In this document: piece by piece, positions 36,050-43,192 of the stretch
Numbering within the stretch: position 1 is the stretch's first letter
Layout: each line of letters opens with the position of its first letter
Assembly (NCBI GenBank): GCA_009777095.1
Contig: WRMN01000010.1
Location: 1 to 63,262 of the forward strand
Direction: 5' to 3'
Origin: Bacteroidales bacterium
GTDB taxonomy: Bacteria > Bacteroidota > Bacteroidia > Bacteroidales > UBA932
Length of the DNA stretch: 63,262 nucleotides
The notes under the pieces: generated by a model
The model's database searches: none
The model's input: the letters and a program-made list of their open reading frames with translations, nothing else
What the model was told of the DNA's origin: nothing
Program-made: the position numbers and the translations under genes

Positions 36050-36808
36050 TTAATTGTTTATTTGTTTATTTGATGAAGATTGTTTTTCATCGTCATTGCG
36101 AGCCACGTTAGCGGCGAAGCAATCTTGTTTCATTAAAGACAGCAGCTTATCCCAACTGAAACTTTGGAATCCGGGGATAACGATGTCAGCGCGGCGGAGA
36201 ATGTCGGGATCGCCTACACCAACACATTTCATTTCGGCGCGGATAGCAGCTTCAATACCGGCGGCGGCGTCTTCAAAGACTATACATTCTGTCGGTTGTA
36301 CGCCCAACTCGCGTGCGCCCAGCAAAAACACCTCAGGGTCGGGCTTGGCGTTGGTGATCTTATTTCCATCAATAACGGCATCGAAGAAGGAAGTAATATT
36401 CACCCGCTGTAAAATCATTCCTGCATTTTTACTGGCCGAACCTAAAGCTATCTTAATGCCTGCCGTTTTCAGTTCATGCAAGAAGTCTAAGGCGTTCGGC
36501 AGTATTTCATCAGGAGTCATCTTAGCAATATACTCCACGTACCAAGCGTTTTTTCTGTCGGCCATAGTCGATTTTTCCCGATCGCCAAGATTGGTAATGC
36601 CGCCTACTTCCAGTAATATATCTAAGGAAGCCATGCGACTCACTCCTTTCAAACGTTCATTATCGGCTTTCGAGAAGTAAAATCCCAATTCCTCTGCCAA
36701 ACGTTTCCACGCCAAATAATGGTATTTTGCTGTATCAACCAATACGCCGTCAAGGTCGAAGATGCAAGCGCAGGGCGAAGGGTACAAGGTGAAGGGAGAA
36801 GAGGACAT
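36050..36808 (-). CDS. pgmB: Beta-phosphoglucomutase
   Basis: A HAD-superfamily mutase of 252 residues converting beta-glucose-1-phosphate to glucose-6-phosphate. Visible motifs are the DxD nucleophile CIFDLDGVLVDT (about 15-26), the cap motif LKGVSR, the GSASKN motif II and VFEDAAAGIEAA motif IV. Both ends are unusual. The first ~13 residues (SSSPFTLYPSPCA) come from a GAAGGGTGAAGGG-like spacer sequence. The last ~25 residues (DCFAANVARNDDEKQ and on) are encoded by an intergenic repeat element (36088-36124) plus TTTGTTTATT-type simple sequence. Normal homologues end near SFSWDKLLSL. The catalytic core is intact, so the enzyme is probably active. The neighbouring genes complete a maltose-phosphorolysis pathway. 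Confidence 0.92.
   Translation of the reverse strand: MSSSPFTLYPSPCACIFDLDGVLVDTAKYHYLAWKRLAEELGFYFSKADNERLKGVSRMASLDILLEVGGITNLGDREKSTMADRKNAWYVEYIAKMTPDEILPNALDFLHELKTAGIKIALGSASKNAGMILQRVNITSFFDAVIDGNKITNAKPDPEVFLLGARELGVQPTECIVFEDAAAGIEAAIRAEMKCVGVGDPDILRRADIVIPGFQSFSWDKLLSLMKQDCFAANVARNDDEKQSSSNKQINN
36088..36124. repeat. Intergenic repeat element copy 1 (inside pgmB)
   Basis: The core CGTCATTGCGAGC...TTAGCGGCGAAGCAATC occurs here and again at 36919-36955, differing only in four central bases (CACG against TGCC). The ends TCATTGC/GCAATC are partly inverted, as in the CGTCATTGCGAGCGAAGCAATC family of repeats known in several bacterial groups. This copy is read as the C-terminal tail of beta-phosphoglucomutase. 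Confidence 0.8.
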
Positions 36809-36811
36809 ATT

Positions 36812-36910
36812 TATGAGTTATGAGTTATGGGTTATGATTGTTTGTTGATTTACTTATTTACTATTTACTTATTTCCTTAATTTACTATTTACTATTTACT
36901 TATTTGTTAT
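36812..36910. repeat. Simple-sequence spacer (ATGAGTT and TTTACTAT units)
   Basis: Three copies of (G)AGTTATG(A/G) at 36812-36837 are followed by a run of TTTACTTATTTACTAT units at about 36849-36910. The block fills the space between the MFS permease and pgmB. No promoter or terminator was recognised in it. Confidence 0.65.
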
Positions 36911-36918
36911 TCATTGTT

Positions 36919-36955
36919 CATCGTCATTGCGAGCTGCCTTAGCGGCGAAGCAATC
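36919..36955. repeat. Intergenic repeat element copy 2 (at the MFS stop codon)
   Basis: The same element as at 36088-36124, in the same orientation. It abuts an AATTCTC/AACTCTC-type repeat (36955-36972) exactly at the MFS permease stop codon (TGA on the minus strand, 36954-36956), so the stop lies at the junction of two repeat types. Confidence 0.8.
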
Positions 36956-38270
36956 AATTCTCAACTCTCAATTTTATAAAGCGTATGGCGAGGGCGCCGA
37001 GCAGTAGAAGTACACCGGCCAATGCCAGCATGTTTACCTGCACGCTTCCCACTAAGGATAACAATAAGCCTCCCAGTAGGGCTGCTACGATTTGCGGAAT
37101 ACATATAGTACCGTTAAACAAACCAAGGTAGGCTCCCATATTTTTGCCGGAAAGGGCGTTGGTCAGAATGGTAAAAGGCATGGCCAGCATAGCCGCCCAG
37201 GCACAACCAATCAACAAATAAGAAGCGAACAACAAGTATTGGTCGTGAATAAACAGGGTGGAAATAAAACCTGCGGCGCCAATCAACAAACTGATAGAAT
37301 ATGCTGCCTTATAAGACTTAAAGCGAGGCAATAGCAAGGCCCATATTATAGAACCTATGGCTTGTACGGCAAAGAGTACGCCCACCCAATTGCCTGCTTC
37401 ATTGTAAGCTGCCGAATGCACATCGGTAGTATTCCATACCGTTTTGGCAATGGCGCCGTTAGTGTAAGTCCACATATACATAAAGGCCGCCCAACAGAAA
37501 AATTGCACCAATCCTACCGACCAAAATACCTTAGGCGCTTTTTTCAATAAAACGATAACATTACTTTTTTCCTTAGCTGCCGGTTGTATTTCAAAGCCAT
37601 GGAATTTCGCATATTCATGCGGGGGCATTTCTTTTACCTTAATAGCGGTATAAATCACACATAAAATTAAAATAGCAGCTCCTATGTAAAACGAATAAAT
37701 TACCGAGTCGGGCACCACGCCGGGAGCAGCTATATTGGAAATTCCTATCAAAGTAAAGAATATAGGGAGAAGGTAGCCGGCCAAACTTCCGGCATTACAC
37801 AGGAAACTTTGTATAGCAAAAGCAAAGCCCTTTTGTTTTTCATTTACCATATCGCCTACCAGCATCTTAAAAGGCTGCATGGCCATATTAATGGAAGTAT
37901 CGAGCAACATCAAGGCCACTAAGCCAAATATCATTGCATTAGCTATCGACAAATGAAAACTGCCGGCATTGGGCAACAAACACATAACTACCACAGCGGC
38001 TATAGCCCCCACCAAAAGATAAGGAATGCGGCGACCGAAGCGTGTCCAGGTACGATCGCTCAGCGTACCCACAATAGGCTGTACGAGAATGCCCATCAAC
38101 GGAGGTAAAATCCAAAAGTAACTCAGGCTGTGGGGGTCGGCGCCAATGGTGGAAAAAATACGGCTGATGTTAGCACTCTGCAGTGAATAGGCTATCTGAA
38201 CGCCAAAGAAACCAAAGCTAAGGTTCCAAATTTGCCAAAAACGAAGGTCAGGTTTGTTAGTCATGGGCAT
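36954..38270 (-). CDS. MFS sugar permease (maltose/sucrose-type, GPH/SLC45-like)
   Basis: An inner-membrane transporter of about 438 residues with 12 predicted membrane helices. The ATG at 38270 (MPMTNKPDLRFWQIWNLSFG) is chosen; the frame is open further upstream, but that part overlaps the regulator gene and lacks conserved sequence. Signatures are GFFGVQIAYSLQSANISRIF, LSDRTWTRFGRRIPYL (loop 2-3 motif) and a charged central loop. This class carries maltose or other disaccharides by proton symport. The last residues (KLRVEN) are encoded by an AATTCTC-type repeat. Placed between the LytTR regulator and pgmB/GH65, it would bring maltose from periplasm to cytoplasm for phosphorolysis. Confidence 0.88.
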   Translation of the reverse strand: MPMTNKPDLRFWQIWNLSFGFFGVQIAYSLQSANISRIFSTIGADPHSLSYFWILPPLMGILVQPIVGTLSDRTWTRFGRRIPYLLVGAIAAVVVMCLLPNAGSFHLSIANAMIFGLVALMLLDTSINMAMQPFKMLVGDMVNEKQKGFAFAIQSFLCNAGSLAGYLLPIFFTLIGISNIAAPGVVPDSVIYSFYIGAAILILCVIYTAIKVKEMPPHEYAKFHGFEIQPAAKEKSNVIVLLKKAPKVFWSVGLVQFFCWAAFMYMWTYTNGAIAKTVWNTTDVHSAAYNEAGNWVGVLFAVQAIGSIIWALLLPRFKSYKAAYSISLLIGAAGFISTLFIHDQYLLFASYLLIGCAWAAMLAMPFTILTNALSGKNMGAYLGLFNGTICIPQIVAALLGGLLLSLVGSVQVNMLALAGVLLLLGALAIRFIKLRVEN

Positions 38271-38323
38271 TAGATTAGATACTGCAAATTTTAACAATGT
38301 TAATTTAATGTTAAAATAAAACC

Positions 38324-38356
38324 GGACGAACTTCAGAATTTCAAGGACGAACTTCA
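38324..38356 (-). promoter_or_regulatory. Direct repeats, possible LytTR operator
   Basis: The 12-mer TGAAGTTCGTCC (minus strand) occurs twice, at 38356-38345 and 38335-38324. The start-to-start spacing is 21 bp, two helical turns. LytTR-type regulators commonly bind two direct repeats at such spacing. The pair lies 54-86 bp upstream of the permease start and just past (partly within) the stop of the LytTR gene itself, upstream of an A/T-rich possible core promoter (AAAATTTGC near 38284-38292). Confidence 0.45.
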
Positions 38357-39106
38357 CCTTCCTTCCAACCATTCAAGAAATAGAGGAATACGCACCCGAC
38401 TGACTAAAATAGCCTCATTATAAGCAGGCTGTAATGAAATTTTAAGACGGCTGCCGGAATATTTTACAATGGACTGAATGGCATTAATATTGGCGATACA
38501 GCCTCTAGTAAGTCGGAAAAACAATTTAGGGTCAAGGAGTTCTTCTATTGAATCCAAACTCAGGTCGGAAAGGTATTTTTTATTTTCGCAGGTAATAATG
38601 AAGGTTGATTTGTCTTCTGCGCAAAAATAAGCTATATCGTTTACATTCAGAACAATAATCCTATCTCCCAACTTAATGGTAAAACGCTCTTTATAAGCAA
38701 TTTTCGGCTGTAAAATTTGTTTTAAGGCCGTTACGTCCAATGACGATAATGGCGCATTTCGTTTCAATACTTTTTCTACAGCATCAACAAAATCGTTTTT
38801 ATGAACGGGCTTCAGCAAGTAATCTATACTGTTGATTTTAAATGCCTTCACTGCATAATTATCATAAGCGGTAACAATAATCACCGGAGATTTCACCGTA
38901 GTTTGCTTAAAAATTTCAAAGCAAAGGCCATCAGACAGTTCCACGTCCATGAAAATGAGGTCGGCGGTATGTTTATTGAGCCAGTCGACGGTTGCTTTTA
39001 TAGAAGTAGCTTTACCTGTTATTTCAAAATGAGGGTAATGCGTAGTAATTAGGCGCTCTAACTGTATCTGAGCCGGTATTTCATCTTCTACAATAAAAAC
39101 TTTCAT
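38354..39106 (-). CDS. LytTR-family response regulator
   Basis: A two-domain transcription factor of 250 residues. The receiver domain (about 1-120) has acidic pocket VEDE, phosphoacceptor Asp54 (IFMDVELSDG), the conserved Thr/Ala region (IVTAYDNYAVKAF) and Lys (LLKPV). The C-terminal LytTR DNA-binding domain (about 145-245) shows FFRLTRGCIANINAIQSIV and a final basic region. The ATG at 39106 fits the receiver start; an in-frame upstream start adds only 10 unlikely residues. No sensor kinase is adjacent. Being first in the maltodextrin gene string suggests it controls this locus instead of SusR, which is inference. A -7 box lies just upstream. Confidence 0.9.
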   Translation of the reverse strand: MKVFIVEDEIPAQIQLERLITTHYPHFEITGKATSIKATVDWLNKHTADLIFMDVELSDGLCFEIFKQTTVKSPVIIVTAYDNYAVKAFKINSIDYLLKPVHKNDFVDAVEKVLKRNAPLSSLDVTALKQILQPKIAYKERFTIKLGDRIIVLNVNDIAYFCAEDKSTFIITCENKKYLSDLSLDSIEELLDPKLFFRLTRGCIANINAIQSIVKYSGSRLKISLQPAYNEAILVSRVRIPLFLEWLEGR

Positions 39107-39123
39107 ACGCCTGCTTTTATTGT

Positions 39124-39131
39124 CAAAGATA
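39124..39131 (-). promoter_or_regulatory. -7 promoter box of the LytTR gene
   Basis: On the minus strand TATCTTTG matches TAnnTTTG exactly and is 18 bp from the start codon at 39106. No TTTG was found at the expected -33 position. This is the best candidate promoter for the regulator and possibly the whole maltodextrin gene string. Confidence 0.55.
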
Positions 39132-39309
39132 GGCATTTTTTTTAAAATATTCTATTTTGTGGCGTATTTTATTTTTGTGTATTATTTTAATTATTGCTTT
39201 TCTCATTGTATATTTACTTTCACAAAATTCTATCGTCATTCGTTTGTTAATTTCCTAATTTTTGTTCACTGTCTGACCACCCCACGTTAAGCGTCGGTAT
39301 TTTTGTTAT

Positions 39310-39894
39310 TCATTTTTTATAAGAATAATGTCCAATTATTTTCCAATCAAATAAGCAGTCTTCTACAACTTGTCCTGCGCCAATATTGTGAATGATGAGA
39401 TTCCTTTTACCGTCTGTTGATTTTTTACTCGAAACAATTCCAATGTGTGTTAGCCCACGACCATTCAAATCCCAACAAACAATGTCGCCCGATTGATAGT
39501 CGTTTGTATCTTGTGACAGCTTTTTTACTGTGCCGTGTCTGGAAAAATATACCATTAAATTAGGAACTCGTCTGTGGTCTATATTCTTGTCAGGTCGAGA
39601 AAGCCCCCATTGCTTGGGATATTTATCAAAGTTTGCTTTCATATCTTCGTGAACTTCTTTTTGTAAATCAATTCCTAATTTTCGGTAGGCTCGTATCACA
39701 ACGTCTGTGCAAACTCCTGTATTTGCAGGTACATCTCCATTCGGATAAGGAATCCGAACGTAAGAGGGGGCGTATGTAACTCTTTGCTTTGTCAATGTAT
39801 AGGCAGAATCTGCCAATTGTACGAAAAAATCAACTTGTCCAAAAGTCAAGTTGGCTGTCAATAAAGTAACAATTACAAAAAATAACCTTCTCAT
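39310..39894 (-). CDS. DUF1287-family secreted protein
   Basis: A 194-residue protein with a signal peptide (MRRLFFVIVTLLTANLTFGQ). The ATG at 39894 is preferred over an in-frame TTG at 39900. It contains the DUF1287 pattern: VTYAPSYVRIPYPNGDVPANTGVCTDVVIRAYR near the N-terminus, DIDHRRVPNL-like NIDHRRVPNL, GDIVCWDLNG, LTHIGIVSS and HNIGAG. The Cys (TGVCTDV) and the His in LTHIGIV fit an NlpC/P60-like papain fold, so a periplasmic amidase or peptidase role on cell wall is possible but unproven. The gene stands alone. The gene-free 39132-39309 upstream of the next operon holds only AT-rich sequence. Confidence 0.82.
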   Translation of the reverse strand: MRRLFFVIVTLLTANLTFGQVDFFVQLADSAYTLTKQRVTYAPSYVRIPYPNGDVPANTGVCTDVVIRAYRKLGIDLQKEVHEDMKANFDKYPKQWGLSRPDKNIDHRRVPNLMVYFSRHGTVKKLSQDTNDYQSGDIVCWDLNGRGLTHIGIVSSKKSTDGKRNLIIHNIGAGQVVEDCLFDWKIIGHYSYKK

Positions 39895-39975
39895 ATTCAA
39901 TTGTATCCTTGCGGACGGTTTACATTTTATTTAACGTTCAATTCTCTGCTTTATTCTCCACCGCCCTGTTACCTC

Positions 39976-40004
39976 GCTCTCGCAAAACGAGGTTTTGCGA
40001 GAGC
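39976..40004. terminator. Perfect 13-bp hairpin after the Fib_succ_major gene
   Basis: GCTCTCGCAAAAC (39976-39988), loop GAG, and its exact complement (39992-40004). It lies 23 bp beyond the stop of the minus-strand gene at 40028. There is no T-run on the minus strand, so it may be a stabilising 3' hairpin or a non-canonical terminator. Confidence 0.5.
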
Positions 40005-40027
40005 CCATTTGTTCTTTTATTCGCGAA

Positions 40028-40648
40028 TTACTCTTTCACGCAGCGGATACACCTGCCTGTTCCTTTGTGATAAGTGCCCACACGCCAATCCTCAGAAGTA
40101 AAGGAGAGAACGAATGCTGTATCGTCACTATACTCATAAGGTGTACTGCTATAATAGTCTCCATAAGAACCCGATGAAGAAAGAGAGCCATTCTCCCAAG
40201 TGCGATAGCCGGCAGCCGGCAGGAAGATGGTATTGTCTCCCTCGACAAAGCGTCCACCCCAAACGCCATGTACCGATGTCCATACGTATTCTACCTCACA
40301 CAGTTTCTCAAACTCCTCCTTAGTAGGCAGACGCCAGCCGGCAGGACAGGGGTTGTTAGAGGTTGTCCAGTCAGGACTTAAGTCTGGATTTGAATCCCAA
40401 CCTGAAACAGTGATGCCTGTGGCAGGCCACCCCTTTTTTCGATTCCACTGGTACAACATGCCGAAACTTTGTTCGTTTTTGGCAAATTTACCGGGGGCAT
40501 CTATGTTGCGCGTGGCCCATGTAATGCCCTTAATGATTACACCTGTATCAGTTGTTTCGCCGGGGTCGGTCATATCATTATTGCTTGAGCAACTTGCCGG
40601 TATTGAGCCTGCAATTGCTGCGATGATAAAAAATCTTGTTAGTCTCAT
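40028..40648 (-). CDS. Lipoprotein with Fib_succ_major (FISUMP) domain
   Basis: A 206-codon gene starting at the ATG at 40648 (MRLTRFFIIAAIAGSIPASC, lipobox Cys20). The mature part shows the pattern of the Fibrobacter succinogenes major paralogous domain (TIGR02145): WATRNIDAPGKFA, GMLYQWNRK, CPAGWRLPTKEEFEKL, the LPAAGYR motif and a final DWRVGTYHKGTGRCIRCVKE. These domains are C-type-lectin-like and are found in many secreted Bacteroidetes proteins; their ligands are mostly unknown. Here the protein is only one domain long. It is a stand-alone gene. Confidence 0.85.
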   Translation of the reverse strand: MRLTRFFIIAAIAGSIPASCSSNNDMTDPGETTDTGVIIKGITWATRNIDAPGKFAKNEQSFGMLYQWNRKKGWPATGITVSGWDSNPDLSPDWTTSNNPCPAGWRLPTKEEFEKLCEVEYVWTSVHGVWGGRFVEGDNTIFLPAAGYRTWENGSLSSSGSYGDYYSSTPYEYSDDTAFVLSFTSEDWRVGTYHKGTGRCIRCVKE

Positions 40649-40876
40649 TTTTAATTTATTTTTAATTGTTAATCTCGTCAATGTCTTTTACTATTTTGAA
40701 TTTCAGACAAACGTAATTTTACTTTTTTATGATTTCGCAAAGTTACAACATTTTATTCATAACTAATCAATCATTTTTTTAATTTTTGCTCGCGCTATTT
40801 TTCCATATGTAAAAAAATCAAAAAGTATATTTGAAAATCGAAAAATTACAGGATTTTTTGATTTTACTGAATATCA

Positions 40877-41974
40877 CTATTTCGGCGCCTTAATATACAG
40901 GCCTATAGCCACAATGGCAAATAAAATATTCGGCAGCCAAAGCGCTATAAAGGGAGGAAGGGTGTCGGCATAGACAAACATTTCGGAAAAACGTAAAAAT
41001 AAAATATAACAAAAACTCAAGGCAATGCCTACGCCTATCTTTATCCCCATTCCCTCCCTCATTTTACGGGAAGAAAGGGAAACACCCATCAGGGTAAGGA
41101 TAAATACGGAAAACGGAATGGCAATGCGCCTGTTTTTTTCAATCAGTGCAAATTTCACACTGTTATCTCCGCGCATTTTCAATTGTTCTATGTTTTCATT
41201 CAGTTCCCAAAGATTCAACGATTCGTTAAATTCCCTATAACGGCGCAAGTCGGCAGCAGTGATGCCGATTATCGTATCAAGCGTTGCGCCGCGGGTAATT
41301 ACTTCAACGGAATCTTCTACTGTACGTATGACATAATTCTGCACCCGCCAACCGTTAAAAGAAGTGTCCCACACAGCCCTGTCGGAAGTCAGTTTCGACT
41401 TGAGTTTCTGCCCTTCAAACTCCTCTAATGAAAACCTGTGGGCCGAATTATCCCAAGTGGCAAAACTTGCCATATATACATAACGATTGTCGTCTAATTG
41501 AAAATGAATGTTATTATTGCTGTTGCTAACCTTTTTACCGGCATATTTTTCTTCAAAACTCAGCCGCTGACTATTGGCAGGGGGAATCACAAAGAGGCTC
41601 AACGCTAAGGTCATAATAAAAATTATCAAAGTCGATAAAAAATACGGATACATCAATCGCCGAAAACTCACGCCGCCCGACAAAATGGCAATAATTTCCG
41701 AGTGCCCGGCCATCTTGGAAGTAAAGAAAATAACTGTAATAAACACAAAGAGCGGACTGAACATATTCGCAATATAGGGAATAAAATTCATGTAATAGTT
41801 CACTACCACCGCATACAGGGAAGGTTTGGTTTTAGCAAAATCATCAACCTTCTCGCTAAGGTCAAAAATTACCACAATGACACTAATTACCAAAATGGAA
41901 AAGAAATAGGTCCCGATAAATTTCCGGATAATGTACCAATCAATGATTTTAGGCTTTAATTTATTCAAATCCAT
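40877..41974 (-). CDS. LptF/LptG-family permease
   Basis: A 365-residue inner-membrane protein of the YjgP/YjgQ family. Three N-terminal membrane segments (about 15-35, 62-85, 100-125), a periplasmic beta-jellyroll (about 130-265) and three C-terminal segments (about 280-360) match the LptF/LptG layout. These proteins, with LptB, extract lipopolysaccharide from the inner membrane. Whether it is LptF or LptG cannot be decided by eye. The stop of tgt (41989) lies 14 bp upstream of its start, so the two genes are co-transcribed, an arrangement usual in Bacteroidetes. Confidence 0.88.
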   Translation of the reverse strand: MDLNKLKPKIIDWYIIRKFIGTYFFSILVISVIVVIFDLSEKVDDFAKTKPSLYAVVVNYYMNFIPYIANMFSPLFVFITVIFFTSKMAGHSEIIAILSGGVSFRRLMYPYFLSTLIIFIMTLALSLFVIPPANSQRLSFEEKYAGKKVSNSNNNIHFQLDDNRYVYMASFATWDNSAHRFSLEEFEGQKLKSKLTSDRAVWDTSFNGWRVQNYVIRTVEDSVEVITRGATLDTIIGITAADLRRYREFNESLNLWELNENIEQLKMRGDNSVKFALIEKNRRIAIPFSVFILTLMGVSLSSRKMREGMGIKIGVGIALSFCYILFLRFSEMFVYADTLPPFIALWLPNILFAIVAIGLYIKAPK

Positions 41975-41988
41975 AATATATTAACAGG

Positions 41989-43119
41989 TTAAAGACGTGT
42001 ATTTAGTTTTTTTACCATGACATTTTTCCATTCGGCGAAGGCGCCTGAAGCAATGTGTTCGTGGGCGGTTCGCACCAACCACAAATAAAACGAAAGATTG
42101 TGCAAGCTGGCTATTACAGGGCCGAGCATTTCACCTGCAATAAACAAATGGCGCAAATAGGCTCGGCTGTACGTCGTATCAACAAAGGCAGCGCCTGTCG
42201 GGTCAATAGGCGAAAAGTCGTTTGCCCATTTCTGATTTTTAATATTGATAATTCCCTCGGAAGTAAACAACATTCCCGTTCGACCGTTACGCGTGGGCAT
42301 TACACAGTCGAACATATCCACTCCGCGTGCAATGGCTTCCAGAATATTTACCGGCGTACCCACGCCCATAAGGTAGCGAGGTTTACCGACAGGCAACATA
42401 GGGTGTAGGAGTTCTATCATTTCGTACATTAGCTCTGCCGGCTCGCCTACGGCCAAACCACCGATGGCATAACCGTCGGCATCTTGTTTTACGGCATGTT
42501 CGGCCGCCTTTCTACGCAAATCGTGATAAACGCAGCCCTGCACAATAGGAAACAGCGTCTGCTCATAGCCATACAGCGGCTCGGTAGTCCGCATACGCTC
42601 CATGCAGCGCTCTAACCAGTTTTGGGTTAGTTCGAGCGATTTGACGGCGTAAGCATAATCGGCTGTGCCGGGCGGACATTCATCTAAGGCCATGATAATA
42701 TCGGCGCCTATAGCCCGCTGAATATCCACTACATTTTCGGGCGTAAAAGTATGCCTTGAACCATCTATATGCGATTGAAAAGTACAGCCCTCCGGCGTCA
42801 ATTTTCGGTTTTCGGCCAAAGAAAAAATCTGAAATCCGCCGCTGTCGGTCAAAATGGGCCTATCCCATGCAGTAAATTTATGTAAGCCTCCCGCCTGCTG
42901 CAAGATATCAATTCCCGGCCGCAAATAAAGATGATAGGTATTTCCCAGAATAATTTCGGCCTTCACCTGCTCAACAAGATCGCGGTGAAAAAGGCCTTTT
43001 ACGCTACCCACCGTACCCACAGGCATAAATATGGGTGTATGAATAAGGCCGTGTGCAGTTTCTAAAATACCGCACCGAGCCGAAGTTTGTTGGTCGCTAT
43101 GTAGTAGCTTAAAAGTCAT
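41989..43119 (-). CDS. tgt: Queuine tRNA-ribosyltransferase
   Basis: A 376-residue enzyme that exchanges guanine-34 for preQ1 in tRNAs with GUN anticodons. The ATG at 43119 is used; a TTG at 43143 would add eight poor residues. Motifs: ILTDSGGFQIFSL (Asp base), DIIMALDECPP, GGLAVGE, YLMGVGTPVNILEAI and the nucleophile Asp in FDCVMPTRNGRTG. The usual CxCxxC zinc cysteines before SRAYLRHL are replaced here (DPTGAAFVDTTY). I recall the same replacement in other Bacteroidetes Tgt proteins, so this seems a lineage feature rather than damage. A -7 box lies upstream (43141-43148, minus strand), divergent from the glycosyltransferase gene. Confidence 0.95.
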   Translation of the reverse strand: MTFKLLHSDQQTSARCGILETAHGLIHTPIFMPVGTVGSVKGLFHRDLVEQVKAEIILGNTYHLYLRPGIDILQQAGGLHKFTAWDRPILTDSGGFQIFSLAENRKLTPEGCTFQSHIDGSRHTFTPENVVDIQRAIGADIIMALDECPPGTADYAYAVKSLELTQNWLERCMERMRTTEPLYGYEQTLFPIVQGCVYHDLRRKAAEHAVKQDADGYAIGGLAVGEPAELMYEMIELLHPMLPVGKPRYLMGVGTPVNILEAIARGVDMFDCVMPTRNGRTGMLFTSEGIINIKNQKWANDFSPIDPTGAAFVDTTYSRAYLRHLFIAGEMLGPVIASLHNLSFYLWLVRTAHEHIASGAFAEWKNVMVKKLNTRL

Positions 43120-43140
43120 TTTTAATAAAATTTCAAACTT

Positions 43141-43175
43141 CAAAGATACACATTAAAAATAAAAGTGTAAATTTG
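43141..43175. promoter_or_regulatory. Divergent promoter boxes (tgt and glycosyltransferase)
   Basis: On the minus strand TATCTTTG (43148-43141) lies 22 bp before the tgt start. On the plus strand TAAATTTG (43168-43175) lies 17 bp before the glycosyltransferase start at 43193. Both match TAnnTTTG. No good -33 TTTG was found for either. Confidence 0.55.
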
Positions 43176-43192
43176 CAGTAAATATATCGTAT

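Noticed and set aside
38271-38372. N-terminal extension of the MFS permease (to 38372)
   Set aside because: It overlaps the regulator gene, covers the putative operator, and lacks family similarity; the ATG at 38270 gives a normal first helix.
41989-43119. Damaged tgt because the zinc cysteines are missing
   Set aside because: The rest of the active site is intact and, as far as I recall, other Bacteroidetes Tgt proteins show the same replacement, so it is probably a lineage trait.
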